From contig CM039516.1 in assembly GCA_022432975.1 (NCBI GenBank), positions 29,218,051-29,282,050 of the forward strand: a DNA stretch of 64,000 nucleotides, given 5' to 3'. The number at the start of each line of letters is the position of its first letter. Positions within the stretch are counted from its first letter, which is position 1. Position numbers and translations under genes: made by a program. A model generated the notes under the pieces. It searched no databases. It was not told where the DNA came from and was given only the letters and a program-made list of their open reading frames with translations. The stretch is from Begonia masoniana. Lineage: Eukaryota; Streptophyta; Magnoliopsida; Cucurbitales; Begoniaceae. Positions 23,173 through 34,398 of the stretch are shown one piece after another.

Positions 23173-23533
23173 CAATTGTGCTCCAAAACGCGTCTTGCTA
23201 TCTTGGGAGGGTCTCTTTACATATGTTTCATTTCCACATACTTCCCCAAGCGATGTGAGATTGTGATGACCCCTCTTTCTACGACCGAACCCTCCGGCCC
23301 AACCCTCTGGGATCCGCGGAGTTTTAACCCAGCACGTCATCCTCCGGCCCCAACTTGGCCGCAAAGGCAGCCTCTGAGGATTCGCAGAGCACTGGGTGGT
23401 TCCACCACATACGTGTCAAGTCGGGTCATCACAACCATGGCGTAGAGGAGGCTACCTGGGAGAGGCAGCAGGATATGATGTCCAAGTAACCTGAACTATT
23501 TGTGTAATCAAATTTTGGGGACAAAATTTTAAT

Positions 23534-23547
23534 TAAGGTGGATAGAA
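23534..23547 (+). promoter_or_regulatory. Polypurine tract
   Basis: AAGGTGGATAGAA lies directly before the LTR at 23548 and after the pol end. It corresponds to AAGGAGGGTAGGA in element B and would prime plus-strand DNA synthesis. Confidence 0.75.
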
Positions 23548-25821
23548 TGTAACACCTGATTTTACGGGATTTTATTATTCCAATGTATAATGGCATTTTG
23601 TAAATATGTCAAATTAAATCCGTTTTGCAAATGAAAAATTTTAATAGAGCCACAGTAATAAATTGAAATTATGGATGGAATAAGAAAATTTGGAGAAAAC
23701 GAATCAATAAGTCAATTAATGAAGTAAGCGAAAGATTAATAGAGAATTGGATGAAGGGCAAATAAGTAATTTTCATATCAAAATTTTAATAAAGGCAAAC
23801 ATCCCTCCCCTCCCACGATTTTCATTTTGAAAATTGTTCCTCCAGTGAGCTTTTGCGATTTCTCCTCTCCCTCTCACGCGATTTCTCTTCCGGCGACCAA
23901 CGCCTCCAAACTTTGACTCGACTCTTCACGCTTTCTTCTCCAATCGACGTCTTAGGTATGATTCTAGTGTTTCCCGGCCTTAGTTCCCACTTTTCGGGTT
24001 GTTAAACAATTAGGGTTCGTTTAGGGTTTTGTTAAAAACGTGGCTTGAGGTTTGAAATTGATAGGTTTACCGTGATTACGTCTCTAATGGATGTATTTAT
24101 GGTTATTGGCCATAATTAGTTCGGTTTATTGATGTATCTTGGAGTTTTGGTTGTTGGAGAACTTAGCAACTCTATTAATGGAGGCTTAGGAACTCACGCG
24201 CACGAATTGCTCGATAAAATGCCTCGATGAGTTAAATTAGAGTTTTAGGAGAATTTTCCTTAGATAGGAGTTTCGCTAGTCTTCGAAATTTGATGTTCTA
24301 GACCCAATTTTAATGATGGTTTCTATGAATTTGTTTAGGTGAACAACGCTCGTGGACGGAGCTTGGTGTGCTACAGACGCGAGGTAAGCCTTCATGACTC
24401 GTTTGGCCGATTGACCTACACCATAAGAGTAGTTGTTGATCGAGGTCTTGGTGAATTTGGATGTTTTGTGGAGATAGGATGGGTAGCTAGGGCCTTACGG
24501 TTATAAAATGCTCGTCCTAAGTTTTAATTATTGTTTCTGCTTATTGTATGTTTATTTCATCGTTAAATTCATGCATCATTGTTTCCAAAGAACATGAAAA
24601 TGAATTCCGCATACGTTTTCATGAAAAGCAAATGACTAAAGAAAAGATAAGAATGCATGTAAGCACGGTTACGTCGGGGAGGTAGTACAGAAATGGCTGT
24701 CCGATAGGTGAAGCATGTTTTCCCCCCGGGTAGATGGAAGGGGCTATTCAACCGCTGGATGTACCGTTTTCATCTACTGAGAGCGAACCCCCGGTGACAT
24801 CTCGTTATGTAACTAAATGAATAAAATGACTGCATGATTTCTAAGTGGCATGCATAGCACGTATTTTCATTTACGTAGATTTACTGAGCCTTTAGCTCAT
24901 AGAATGTCTCTATGGTGTAGGTGACTGTGATACAGGTGAGGATGACATCCCTCCACCCGACGTATGAGCAGGTTGAATAAGGATCTTCGTGGGAGTGTGC
25001 TGGTGTAGTCGGTGCGATTTTTGACCCGTGGGGAACGACGTATAGGTATTTTGGGTTAGAGATGAGTAGAAATTGTATAGATAGTAAAATAGTTTATGGA
25101 TAATTTGTGAAGTCTAAGTGATAGTTTTATTTTGAAATGTTACTGGAACTGCTTGGTGATTTAAGTTTTACAGGGGATTTTGTTCAGTTTTTAAACGGAT
25201 CCATGTAATTCGTTTTTATGAAATTTCACTACGTTTTCTAATAGTTCTGAGTAGTTTTGGGTGATTGATGAAGTGAGGAATTGTATGAGGATAATAAGTA
25301 TTTACGTTGAATTTGTATTTGGGTGTTAAATGATGAAGGGAATAGGTGAAGGAAGAGTTGTGTGAAGTGTGTGAAATATGCAAGGCAGCTCTCTGGAATT
25401 CGGATTCCAGAGGGAACGCCGTTTGATCGCCAAAAGAGGCGATCGATCGGTTAGATTGGCTACGCTCTGGAAGAAGTTCCAAAGCACTAGCCGATCGATC
25501 GCCTGGGAAGATGATCGATAGGCTAGAGATCGATCGCCTGGTATGAGGGCGATCGATCGCATAGGCAATTGTTGCCACAGCCGATCGATCGGCTGAAATG
25601 GCCGATCGATCGGCTGTTGTGTTTTGGCGATTTTTCCCCCTTTTTGCAAAGATTAGTTGGCCGATGGTTTTTCTTATATCAATAGGTTTTCTTTAAATGA
25701 ATTTGAGGATGATTTCAACAATTTAGACTTTAATCTAATGCTTTAGAAATCGAAATTTTATGAGTGTATAAAAAGAAAAATTTTACGGGAAGTTTAAGGG
25801 TACAGTATAAGGGATGTTACA
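23548..25821 (+). mobile_element. Family A LTR (2274 bp)
   Basis: TGTAACACCTG at 23548 to GGGATGTTACA at 25821. It follows a pol end and PPT, as a 3' LTR should, yet it is followed by GTTATGG, the start of a primer site as after the B 5' LTR. Landmarks: TATA-like TTTTAATAAAGG near 23785, exon-like CT-rich block, donor CTTAG/GTATG near 23955, putative exon 24339-24383 (TTTAG/...GCGAG/GTAAGC), and acceptor GGTGTAG/GTGACTG near 24920. Confidence 0.88.
25430..25620. repeat. CGATCGATCG palindrome cluster in the family A LTR
   Basis: At least seven copies of a CGATCGATCG-type core, two of them extended to perfect GCCGATCGATCGGC with flanking complementarity (25580-25620). It lies about 200-390 bp before the LTR 3' end. 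Confidence 0.9.
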
Positions 25822-26469
25822 GTTATGGCGCGCCCCACTTGTGCCAAATGTTATGTTTTATGTTCCTAAGCTTCTTTTGATGATTCTCGACTTTAGACGA
25901 GTCATTTTGGGTACGTTTTAAGTTAGAGCCTAAATGTCGATAGATATGGATTGAATGTTTGAATCCGTTCTCTAATGAATATGAATGAAAGCAAATGAAG
26001 AATGAAAACGAAAATGAAAGAAAAAAATTACGATGAGAACGGGCGAGGGTAGTATGCACGTATGTCACGGCACAGGTCGTGGCGGCACCGACACGGGGTC
26101 GGAATCGGGGCGCGCCAGCGCCGATCGATCGGCCAAACCTGAGAGCTAGCCGATCGATTGGCCTTGTGCGCCGATCGATCGTTGGCAGTGCGCTATTGCT
26201 CGTGCGTGCGGCGCCCATTGTGTGTCAAGTTTGATTTTTTTTAAAATTTTACCCCTTTCAAATATGTTTTAACCCGACCTTTTCCTGACATGTTTTGCAC
26301 GTATTTTACGCACGTTTTCCAACCATTTTTTAGGGTTCAAAAAACCCAAAAATCAAGTCCTAATTTTATTGAAAATCATTTTAAATTTTGTTTTAAACGT
26401 GGGATGGTTGTGCAAAGTAGCGCACCGAGCTGAGGCGGGTTCGGGAGCGTTACAAGTTGGTATCAGAGT
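25822..26469 (+). mobile_element. Second LTR 3' fragment with its own primer site
   Basis: Only GTTATGG (25822-25828) of the expected primer site follows LTR A. Then unrelated DNA runs to GGGAGCGTTACA at 26454, followed by TTGGTATCAGAG at 26457-26469, a complete primer site. It carries its own GCCGATCGATCGGC palindromes at 26118-26180. A recombination of two 5' LTR/leader regions is the simplest reading. Confidence 0.7.
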
Positions 26470-26544
26470 AAAATGGTCAAGTCATTCAAAGGATTACCCG
26501 AAAATGCTGGCCGCCATGCAACGTGCTTCACCAACTGTAAGTAT

Positions 26545-26698
26545 TTTAGCTCAAGTGGTACCAGTGATGATGAACCCATAGTTATGAAGCTTGGGAGCCT
26601 TGGTTCGAATCATTGGGGAGGCAAAAACTCCCCTCAAACCAGGTGGGGGGAGAAGACCGTGCGTGTGACTTGACCCCGGGTTTGGTGAAATCTAGATC
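26545..26698 (+). mobile_element. tRNA-derived SINE
   Basis: An A-box-like TTAGCTCAAGTGG at 26546-26558 and a B-box GGTTCGAATC at 26602-26611 are at tRNA promoter spacing, followed by a GGGGAG...CTCCCCTC stem and GTGTGACTTGACCCC, the style of plant SINE bodies. There is no cloverleaf, so it is not a tRNA gene. It sits in the leader just after CAACTGTAAGTATT. Target duplications were not found. Confidence 0.65.
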
Positions 26699-26735
26699 GG
26701 GGTGACGTGCCAGCAACGTACAGCTGGGCAGTCGT

Positions 26736-28405
26736 TACACTTAAGGATTCCGTTGTCAGAATAGCTGAACTCCAATCTATCATTAGAAGCCATGCTCAGC
26801 TTGAACTTATTGCACTCAGTATCATCCTTCTGAGCTTCTTTAATTCTCTCTAAAATAGTAGGCTTCAAAGACATAGCAGATAACATAGATGATACATTGG
26901 ATACTGATTCCAATTTGAATCTCTGAAATTCTGACTCCAAAGCCAACGACATAACAGGGATCATCGTCGAAGTAGATGCCGTTACCTTGCTCAGTGCATC
27001 AACCACTACATTTGCTTTGGCGGGGTGGTACTTGATCTCAAAATCATAGTCCTCAACGAATACTAACCACCGCCGTTGTCTCATATTGAACTCTTTCTGA
27101 GTGAAAATATACTTCAGACTTTTATGATATGAATATATTTCACACGGCTGTCTATACAAGTAGTGCCTTCAAATCTTTAGCACGAAAACTACCACGGCTA
27201 ACTCTAGGTCGTGTGTAGGTTAATTCTGCTCGTAAGCTTTCAAATGCCTTGATGCATAGGCTATCAGCTTCCCGTCCTGCATCAACACAGATCCAAGACC
27301 TATCTTTGAAGTATCACAATAAATGCTAAATTTTCCGTCTTCAACAGAAAGTGTCAATATTGGGGCAATGATCAATCTCTGCTTCAAAGTCTGGAAACTG
27401 TGCTTGCAATCTTCAGACCATAAGTACTTCACATTCTTCCTAGTCAATCGGGTAAGAGGTATTGAAATCTTTGAAAATCCTTCAATGAACTTTTTGTAAT
27501 ACCCTGCTAACCCAAGGAAACTCCGTACATCAGTAACACTCTTCGGTCGAGGCCATTCCTCAACTGCTTGAACCTTGACTAGATCAACAGATATTCCATC
27601 CCCTGAAATAACGTGACCTAGAAAATGAACTCGGTCCAGCCAAAACTCACACTTGGAAAACTTGGCATAAAGCTGGTGTTGCTTCAGAACTCCAAGCACC
27701 AACTTCAGATGTTCTGCATGTTCGTCCTTAGTGCGAGAATAGACTAAAATATCATCGATAAACACTATGACGAATTTATCGAGATACTCATGAAACACTC
27801 TATTCATCAGATCCATAAAGGCTGTTGGTGCATTCGTTAATCCGAAAGACATTAACTAGGAACTCGTAATGTCCATAACGTGTCTGAAAAGCAGTCTTCA
27901 GAACATCTTCTGGTCTGACTTTTAGTTGATAATATCCAGACCTTAGGTCAATCTTTGAGAAAACTCGTGCACCTTAGGGTTGGTCAAACAAATTGTGGAT
28001 CCTTGGAAGCAGATACTTATTCTTGACAGTCAATTTTTTCAACTCTCTATAATCGACGCACATGCGCAACGACCCGTCTTTCTTCTTGACAAAAAGGACC
28101 GGTGCACTCCATGGCGAAAAACTGGGGCGTACAAACCCTTTTTCCAGTAATTTCTCTAACTGGCTCTTTAACTCCTTAAGTTCATTTGGCGCTAATCTAT
28201 ATGGATTCTTTGATACAGGTTCAGCGCCTGGATAAACATCAATAGCGAACTCTATCTCTCTATCTGGCGGTAATCCAGGTAGATCATCCATAAATACTTA
28301 TGGGAAGTCTTGAACAACTAGGACATCTTGGAGTTTCATTTCATTTACAATTTGAGTATCTACAATATAGGCTAGAAAACATAAGTACTCACTAATTAGA
28401 GAAGG
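26736..28405 (-). pseudogene. RT-RNase H of element F, integrase lost
   Basis: Minus-strand order: [12 protein letters not shown] linker and RT fingers ([32 protein letters not shown]), RT palm with [11 protein letters not shown] (about 27730-27760), then RNase H ([38 protein letters not shown]). Lesions are in-frame stops near 28293, 28405 and 27973, a frame change near 27850, and loss of a segment of RNase H coding around 27160-27220. Similarity ends at about 26736 just before the integrase zinc finger. Copies RNA to DNA in intact relatives; inactive here. Confidence 0.9.
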
Positions 28406-29900
28406 TCAAGCGCTGATAGAAGCCATAACAGATAGCCTCTTATTTTTCTTCAGGGCTTGGAAGGTATGCTTCACTCCACCTGGGGGCTGAAAACTTGCTA
28501 TCCCAGATCTACAATCGATTGTGGCATAGTGCTTGAACAGCCAGTCCATTCCCAGTATTACATCATATCCTGTTATCCCCATAATAATGAGATCAACAGG
28601 TAGGCTTTTGCTTCCCACTGACACCACACTATCACACATCACTTGATTAGAATGTATGCGCTCACCGGAGGGTAACATGATATCATACGCGTGCTTGGTT
28701 GACGTAGGCCATACATCTAACTTAAAAACGAATGTAGTCACTATAAAGGAATGCATTGCATCGGAATCGATTAAAGTATAAGCAGGCACAGAGTTGATCA
28801 ATATAGTACCTGACACAACAGCAGGCTGATCGTCGTCACCGGACTCAATCATAGCAAATATCCTAGGCTTCACCTTAGAAGGACCCTTTTTCGAAGCTGG
28901 GCAATCCTTGCTGACATGGCTTACTTCATTGCAGTTATAGCATCGAACGACTCTGGGCTTCAGGCAGTCTCTAAGCAAGTGTCGGTTTCATCATAGTTGA
29001 AGGACTTACCTGAACTAATTCTGCATTCGCCCGGGTGATGTCTCAAGCACTTCGGGCACTGAGGAAACTTTCTGATCTCTCGTGCTCTCTTCATTCCTCC
29101 CTAGCTACTTTGGTCCTCACTGGGCCTCTTCGTACCTCGCTGTTGTTGCGGTTGAGTAATTTCTCGAAAACACTTTCGGGAGCTTCCTTCTGTCTATTAC
29201 ACTTCATTCCGCCTTCTTCGACTTCCAATGCCTTGGACATAACTTCGATGTAAGGCAAGCCCTTAATGCCGAAAATCTTCACACCCTTGTATATCTCTGG
29301 CTTCAACCCTTGCACATATTGAAAAACTTTGTCTTCATTCGTGTGTACGAGGTGGCTAGCAAACCTGGACAAGGACTCATACTGTCTAATGTACTCGAAC
29401 ATCGACCCCGTCAGCTTCAGGCGTAGAAACTCCATTCTCTTTGTAGCCTGGACAGTGCTGTTAAAGTATTTCTCATAGAAAGCCTCCCTGAACTGTGCCC
29501 ATGTCATGGTCAGCACATAAGTGGTGGTCTCTATCGTCTCCCACCAATGCCGGGCGTCCTTTGCTAGGTGGAACGTCTCCCACGTTACCTTATCTATCTC
29601 CTCCACCTTTGCATATCTGAACATACTTTCTATTGCTTTTATCCATTCTTCGGCGGCAGTCGGATCAGGTGACTGTCCCTTGAGCGTAGGCGGTCGTAGC
29701 CTTTGGAATCTATCTCCGGATTAATCACTATTAGAACCAGAACTAGCACTCCCTTACGCCTCCCAGTTCAGCAAAATGCCCAACTGTTTAGACTGTTGGC
29801 ACACTAATTCGATCAACTGCCTAATCATACTTGGATCCTCCTCGTTTCTCACATTGGACGCTTTTCTCGGTTCTCTCGAACGTCCTGGTCGTCTAGACAT
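28406..29900 (-). pseudogene. Gag-protease of element F, first copy
   Basis: Starts at MSRRPGRSREP (29900). Contains the capsid core (WWETIETTTYVLTMTWAQF, FNSTVQATKRMEF), a knuckle CYNCNEVSHVSKDC (Gly to Ser at the conserved position), and protease with VPAYTLIDSDAMHSF, where the catalytic DSGA is DSDA. A frame change separates gag from the knuckle near 29000, and several stops are present. From about 28830 to 30531 it is duplicated at 30532-32230. Confidence 0.88.
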
Positions 29901-30040
29901 TTTGCTATTTTCTTGATCAAGGTTAACTACTCTCATAAACATCTAATAATTAAAGCTCATCACAAACACTTACAGTTGTTAGAGCACTCCCATGCGACGA
30001 TTGGCACTGTTGAGTAATCTTCTAAACGATTTAACCAAAT

Positions 30041-30056
30041 GGCTCTGATACCATAA
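30041..30056 (-). promoter_or_regulatory. Primer-binding site of F, first copy
   Basis: The complement is GTTATGGTATCAGAGCC. A second, diverged primer-site-like block occurs 70 bp further on (30111-30126, GCTCTGTTACCAAACT), because the LTR/PBS junction itself is duplicated. Confidence 0.85.
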
Positions 30057-30058
30057 CT

Positions 30059-30531
30059 GTAAGGCCCCGAGTCTCCACAACCCAGTTTGCTATAGGGACT
30101 CACTAGTACTGCTCTGTTACCAAACTTGTAACGCCCTGGATCCTCGGGACTCGAGTCGCCACATTCATACCATACCTGCACAAGAAATTTTGAGAAAATT
30201 TAAAACTTTATCCATCGACTTAAAACGACATCGTTTAAAACATTTAAAACTTCACAGCGGAGACTATTCATGCGCGGAAGACTCTTTATAAATATACTTT
30301 GTTTTTAAAATCGATAAATAAGAGTAATAATAAAATAAAATACAAATTATCCTAAATGACACTCTCGCCAGTTATACACAAACCGGTCGATGTCTCTAAC
30401 AACCAATTTTACACTAATTGGTCGACGCCTCACTTTACACTAATCGGACGACGTCTCATTTTACACTAATCGGACGATGTCTCATTTTACACTAATCGGA
30501 CGACGTCTCATTTTACACTAATCGGACGACA
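30059..30531 (-). mobile_element. Partial 5' LTR of F, first copy
   Basis: Begins TGTAAGGCCCC at 30059 (or TGTAACGCCC at 30127), matching 31763 onward, and ends abruptly inside the tandem array at ACTAATCGGACGAC, where gag-protease sequence restarts. Confidence 0.85.
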
Positions 30532-30535
30532 TCGT
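30405..30535. repeat. 25-bp repeats in the F LTR, first copy
   Basis: About five units with CATTTTACACTAATCGGACG then ACGTC, ending at the duplication junction. The second copy of the LTR has a related array at 32085-32225. Confidence 0.85.
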
Positions 30536-31605
30536 CGTCGCCGGACTCAATTATAGCAAATATCCTAGGCTTCACCTTAGAAGGACCCTTTTATCAAAGC
30601 TGGGCAATTCTTGCTGACATGGCCTACTTCATTGTAGTTATAGCATCGCACGACTCTGGGCTTCAGGCAGTCTCTAAGCAAGTGTCCGGTTTCATCACAG
30701 TTGAAGCACTTACCCAAACTAATTCTGCATTCGCCCGGGTGATGTCTCAAGCACTTCGAGCTCTGGGGAAACTTCTTGATCTCTCGTGCTCTCTTCATTC
30801 CTCCCTAGCTACTTTGGCCCTCACTGGGCCTCTTCGTACCTCGCTATTGTCGTGGTTGAGTAATTTCTCAGAAAAACTATCGGGGAGCTTCCCTCTGTCT
30901 ACTACACTTCATTTCGGCTTCTTCGACTTCCAATACCTTGGACACAACTTTGCTGTATGGCAAGCCCTTAATGCCAGAAATCTTCACACCCTTGTATATC
31001 TCCGGCTTCAACCCTTGCACAAATTGAAAAACTTTGTTTTCATTCCTGTTTACGAGGTGGCTAGCAAACCTGGACAAGGACTCATATTGTCTAATTTACT
31101 CGAACACCGACCCTGTGAGCTTCAGGTGTAGAAACTCCATTCTCTTTGTAGCCTGGACAGTGTTGTTAAAGTATTTCTCATAGAAAGCCTCCCTGAACTG
31201 TGCCCATGTCATGGTCAGCACATCAGTGGTGGTCTCTATCGCCTCCCACCAATGTCGGGCGTCCTTTGCTAGGTGGAATGTCGCCAACGTTACCTTATCT
31301 ATCTCCTCCACCTTTGCATATCTGAACATACTTTCTATCGCTTTTATCCATTCTTCGGCGGCAGTCAGATTAGGTGACTGTCCCTTGAGCGTAGGCGGTC
31401 GTAGCCTTTGGAATCTATCTCCGGATTTATCACTATTAGAACCAGAACTAGCACTCCCTTGCGCCTCCCGGTTCAGCAAAATGCCCAACTGTTCAAACTG
31501 TTGGCAACCTAATTCGGTCAACTACCTAATAATACTTGGATCCTCCTCGTTTCTCACATTGGACGCTTTTCTCAGTTCTCTCAGACGTCCTGGTCGTCTA
31601 GACAT
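30532..31605 (-). pseudogene. Gag of element F, second (duplicated) copy
   Basis: Reads from MSRRPGR at 31605 to the zinc knuckles (CFNCDETGHLLRDC, CYNYNEVGHVSKNC with a Cys lost) and stops at about 30532 at the start of protease coding. Several percent different from the copy at 28830-29900. It has a stop near 31522, frame breaks near 31095 and 30870, and no pol downstream. Confidence 0.88.
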
Positions 31606-32084
31606 TTTACTATTTTCCTGATCAAGGTTAACTACTCTCATAAACATCTAATAATTAAAGCTAAACATAAACACTTACAGTTGTTAGAGCACTCCCATGC
31701 GGCGATTGGCACTGTTGAGTAATCTTCTGAATGATTTAATCAAATGGCTCTGATGCCATAACTGTAAGGCCTTGACTCTTCACGACCCAGTTCGCTACAG
31801 GGACTCACTAGTACTGCTCTGATACCAAACTTGTAATGTCCCGGATCCTCGCGACCCGAGTCACCACATTCATACCATACCCGCACAAGAAATTTCGAGA
31901 AAATTTAAAACTTTATTTATCGACTTAAAACGACATCGTTTAAAGCATTTAAAACTTCGTAGCGGAGTCTGTTCATGCGTGGAAGACTCTTTATAAATAT
32001 ACTTTGTTTTTAAAACCGATAAATAAGAGTAATAGTAAAATAAAATACAAATCATCCTAAATGACACTCTCGCTATTTATACAC

Positions 32085-32230
32085 AAACCGGTCGACGTCT
32101 CTAACAACCAATTTTACACTAATCGGTCGACGCCTCACTTTACACTTATCGGATGACGTCTCATTTTACACTAATCGGACGACGTCTCATTTTACACTAA
32201 TCGGATGACGACTCCAACAACCGATTTTAC
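32085..32230. repeat. Palindromic GTCGACG/GACGTC array in the F LTR
   Basis: About five imperfect units of CACTAATCGGNCGACGTCTC type, 250-400 bp from the LTR edge that adjoins the primer site. Confidence 0.8.
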
Positions 32231-32729
32231 ACTTCCCTCAACTGTAAACAGATTTCAGGAAATTTTCACAGCAACTATTTAAAATACTCAAAACCCAAAA
32301 CTTGTTTCAAAATCCATACCTCCTGCATTTTCACACTAATTCAAAAGACTTCTATAAAAACCAATCTTCATTCATTCCTAAAACATTTCCAAAATAAGTT
32401 TATACATTAAAATGACCTCTATCGCTTAAAATCCCAACTATACAACAACTAACCAAAATACGAGCCAAAATACCACCCATGGTTAAATTGCCCCAACAGA
32501 TAGCCAGGTCGATGCACGGGTGCACTTCTTCAACCACTCCTAGTCTTGAATTTGCTCGGAAGACTCACCAACTGGTTCCTCGTCACCTACATCACAGAAC
32601 TCACCTATTAGCCTAATGCTAAATAAGTAGAGCAACAATGAATAAAATACAATACAAAACATAAACCCTAGTCATGCGGTCTCTACTTTCACACTACGTT
32701 GTTGTTATTTGCGTTCGTTCCCTATCTAT

Positions 32730-32945
32730 TGTCGAGATCCTATGAATAGATGGGAAGCGGATCACATTTCCCAAATCATACACCTTGAGATCCTCATACG
32801 CCATTGGAGGGCGGATCAGTTACTCGAAGGCCACGCTTTGATCCTCATGCTAGATGGGAAGCGGATCACTTTTCCCAAATCATACATCCTCATACTAAAT
32901 TAAGGGGCAGATTACTTCCCTTAACATCTTATGCCTGTCTCGTTT
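32730..32945. repeat. Two-copy repeat in the mid LTR of F
   Basis: Copies contain AGATGGGAAGCGGATCAC followed by TTTCCCAAATCATAC. Lies between the donor-like and acceptor-like sites of the LTR. Confidence 0.8.
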
Positions 32946-34053
32946 CTGTTCATGCCATACCATACCATTCCTACTACATGCAAAATTCATTTTTGTACTC
33001 TTTTCAAAATATGATGCATGACATACCAAAAACATACAAAACATGCACATACCCTATTGTTCTGTGATGTAGGCCCGAATGCACACACATACTCTACTTA
33101 CCTGATTTCCTGATAAATGCTTAGCCGTAAGCTACATCTGTAACACCCGAGTTTTCAGGTTTTCGCTCCGAGGGTATTTTTGTAAATAAGAAATATAGGT
33201 CCGTCTAACGAGCAAGAGGTGTTATTAGTCTCCTAGGGATTTACGGGAATTTTTAGACGAATAAGTAAATTTTTAGAAAACCCATATCGATAGTGTAACG
33301 TTAGAGTTCCGTTTTTAGCCCTATAGTGTTTTAATTCATAAAAATAGTAAACAAGGTCCAATTTGCGAACGGTTAGTCTCGTTAGAACCCTAAGAATAAG
33401 TTGGAATATTTAGAGGAATAAGGGAGTTTTGGAGAAACCAAACCGATACACGAATTGTGAATGGAGTAAGGAAATTAAACTAAGGGCAAAATAGTAATTT
33501 AGGAAATCAAAATTTAAATAAAAGCAAAAAACACCCCCCCCCTCCATTCATTTTCCAGATCGTGAACTTTGCCCCCCTTTTGGCGATTTCTTCCTCCCTT
33601 TTCACGGTGTTTCTTCATCACCCATCTAACGTCCCGTTTCTCTTCGATTTTCTTCTCCAAATCAACGCTTTAGGTACGTTCTACGCTTTGGCATAGTTTA
33701 GTTGATGTTTTAGGGTTGGTTTTGATTTAGGGTTTTGTGAGAAATTTTCGGATTTCGTTAGAAATCGATAGGATTACTAGATTATTGTCCATTGATGTTA
33801 CTTTCGTTGTTATTTAGGAAGATTGAGTGGATTAATGGTGTTTGGGTGAATGTTAGAGTTGATTTTTGGTTGTTGAAGGTTGTAAATCTTCATTTATGGA
33901 GTTTGGAAGTTTGTGAGCACCACGTGCTCGACGAAATGCCCGAATGAAGTAAATAAGAGTTTTAGGAAAAATTGTCCTAGCTCGGGGTTTCGTTTAGTCT
34001 TGATTTTTATAACATAGGATCGATACTAATAATGTGTTATGAATATGCCTTAG

Positions 34054-34101
34054 GTAACCCAAGTTCTCAAAGGACGGTGCTCGGCATAGCTAGGACTCCA
34101 G
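34054..34101 (+). other. Putative 48-nt leader exon inside the B LTR
   Basis: Bounded by CTTAG before and GTAAGTGG after. Equivalent segments with matching splice signals occur in family A (24339-24383), the solo C LTR (15919-15970) and LTR E (50400-50457, with a GC donor). Sequence between the signals is poorly conserved. Inference only; no transcript evidence is available. Confidence 0.5.
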
Positions 34102-34398
34102 GTAAGTGGTGTTAGGTTTCCGGCTCTTAAAGCCCTACATTATATCGATGTTAGGAATTAATGTCTTAATGATGTTTTCACGAGTTTGGGCTCTAAGGAG
34201 TCGGTAGCCTAGGGTGCTTCCTATTTTCGTATCGGATAGGTTCGTTTATGTATGTTAAGAACTGATTGATGCTTGTTTGGAGCACTTTTTCATGCATCAT
34301 GTTTTCTCATTTAAGATTTAATGAAAATGTTCTTGCATGCACTTTTTCAAGTAATGTTAAGTAACGATGAAGGGTGAGTAGGGCAGAGGGCACGTTGA

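Larger units (their letters stand above)
22503..23433 (-). mobile_element. Cassandra element (TRIM with 5S rRNA-like LTRs), complete
   Basis: Two 430-bp direct repeats, 22503-22932 and 23004-23433, both TGTAACGACC...GTCATCACA, enclose only 71 bp. The internal part has a primer site on the right (22989-23002, complement TGGTATCAGAGCC) and a G-rich tract on the left (22935-22955), so the element is on the minus strand. ACCAT duplications (22498-22502, 23434-23438) show a clean insertion. Both LTRs contain 5S rRNA-like sequence, the defining feature of Cassandra in plants. It encodes no protein; mobilisation must be in trans. The LTRs differ by roughly 6% by eye, so it is not recent. Confidence 0.95.
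22254..23515 (+). pseudogene. Ty3 integrase tail and chromodomain, split by Cassandra
   Basis: The frame from about 22254 reads the integrase C-terminal fold ([17 protein letters not shown]) and then the chromodomain-type end ([26 protein letters not shown]) of a Tekay-lineage polyprotein. Cassandra interrupts it after WRNH at 22502, and it resumes at 23434 with [13 protein letters not shown]. The chromodomain-like tail is thought to steer integration to methylated-histone chromatin. It has a stop before MEGIHN and another before PELF. The PPT and an LTR follow, so this is the 3' end of an element whose body is lost. Confidence 0.88.
31763..33138 (-). mobile_element. 5' LTR of F, PBS-side part (split by element B)
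   Basis: Runs from the PBS-side edge (TGTAAGGCC at 31763, TGTAATGTCCC at 31832) to the ACATC target of element B, and continues at 44343-45134, ending GGGTGCTACA. Net length is about 2.1 kb. Minus-strand landmarks: donor CAG/GTAAGT at 33101, acceptor GATGTAG/GTGACG at 32587, and the TTAGCATTAGGCTAAT block before it. The two-copy repeat at 32730-32945 lies in that putative intron. Confidence 0.88.

Noticed and set aside
22615..23445. Several open frames of 70-150 codons on both strands
   Set aside because: They lie in the duplicated Cassandra LTRs and repeat one another; the region is noncoding with 5S rRNA-like sequence.
26600..26615. A tRNA gene (GGTTCGAATC)
   Set aside because: There is no cloverleaf or acceptor stem; the A and B boxes belong to a SINE-like body.
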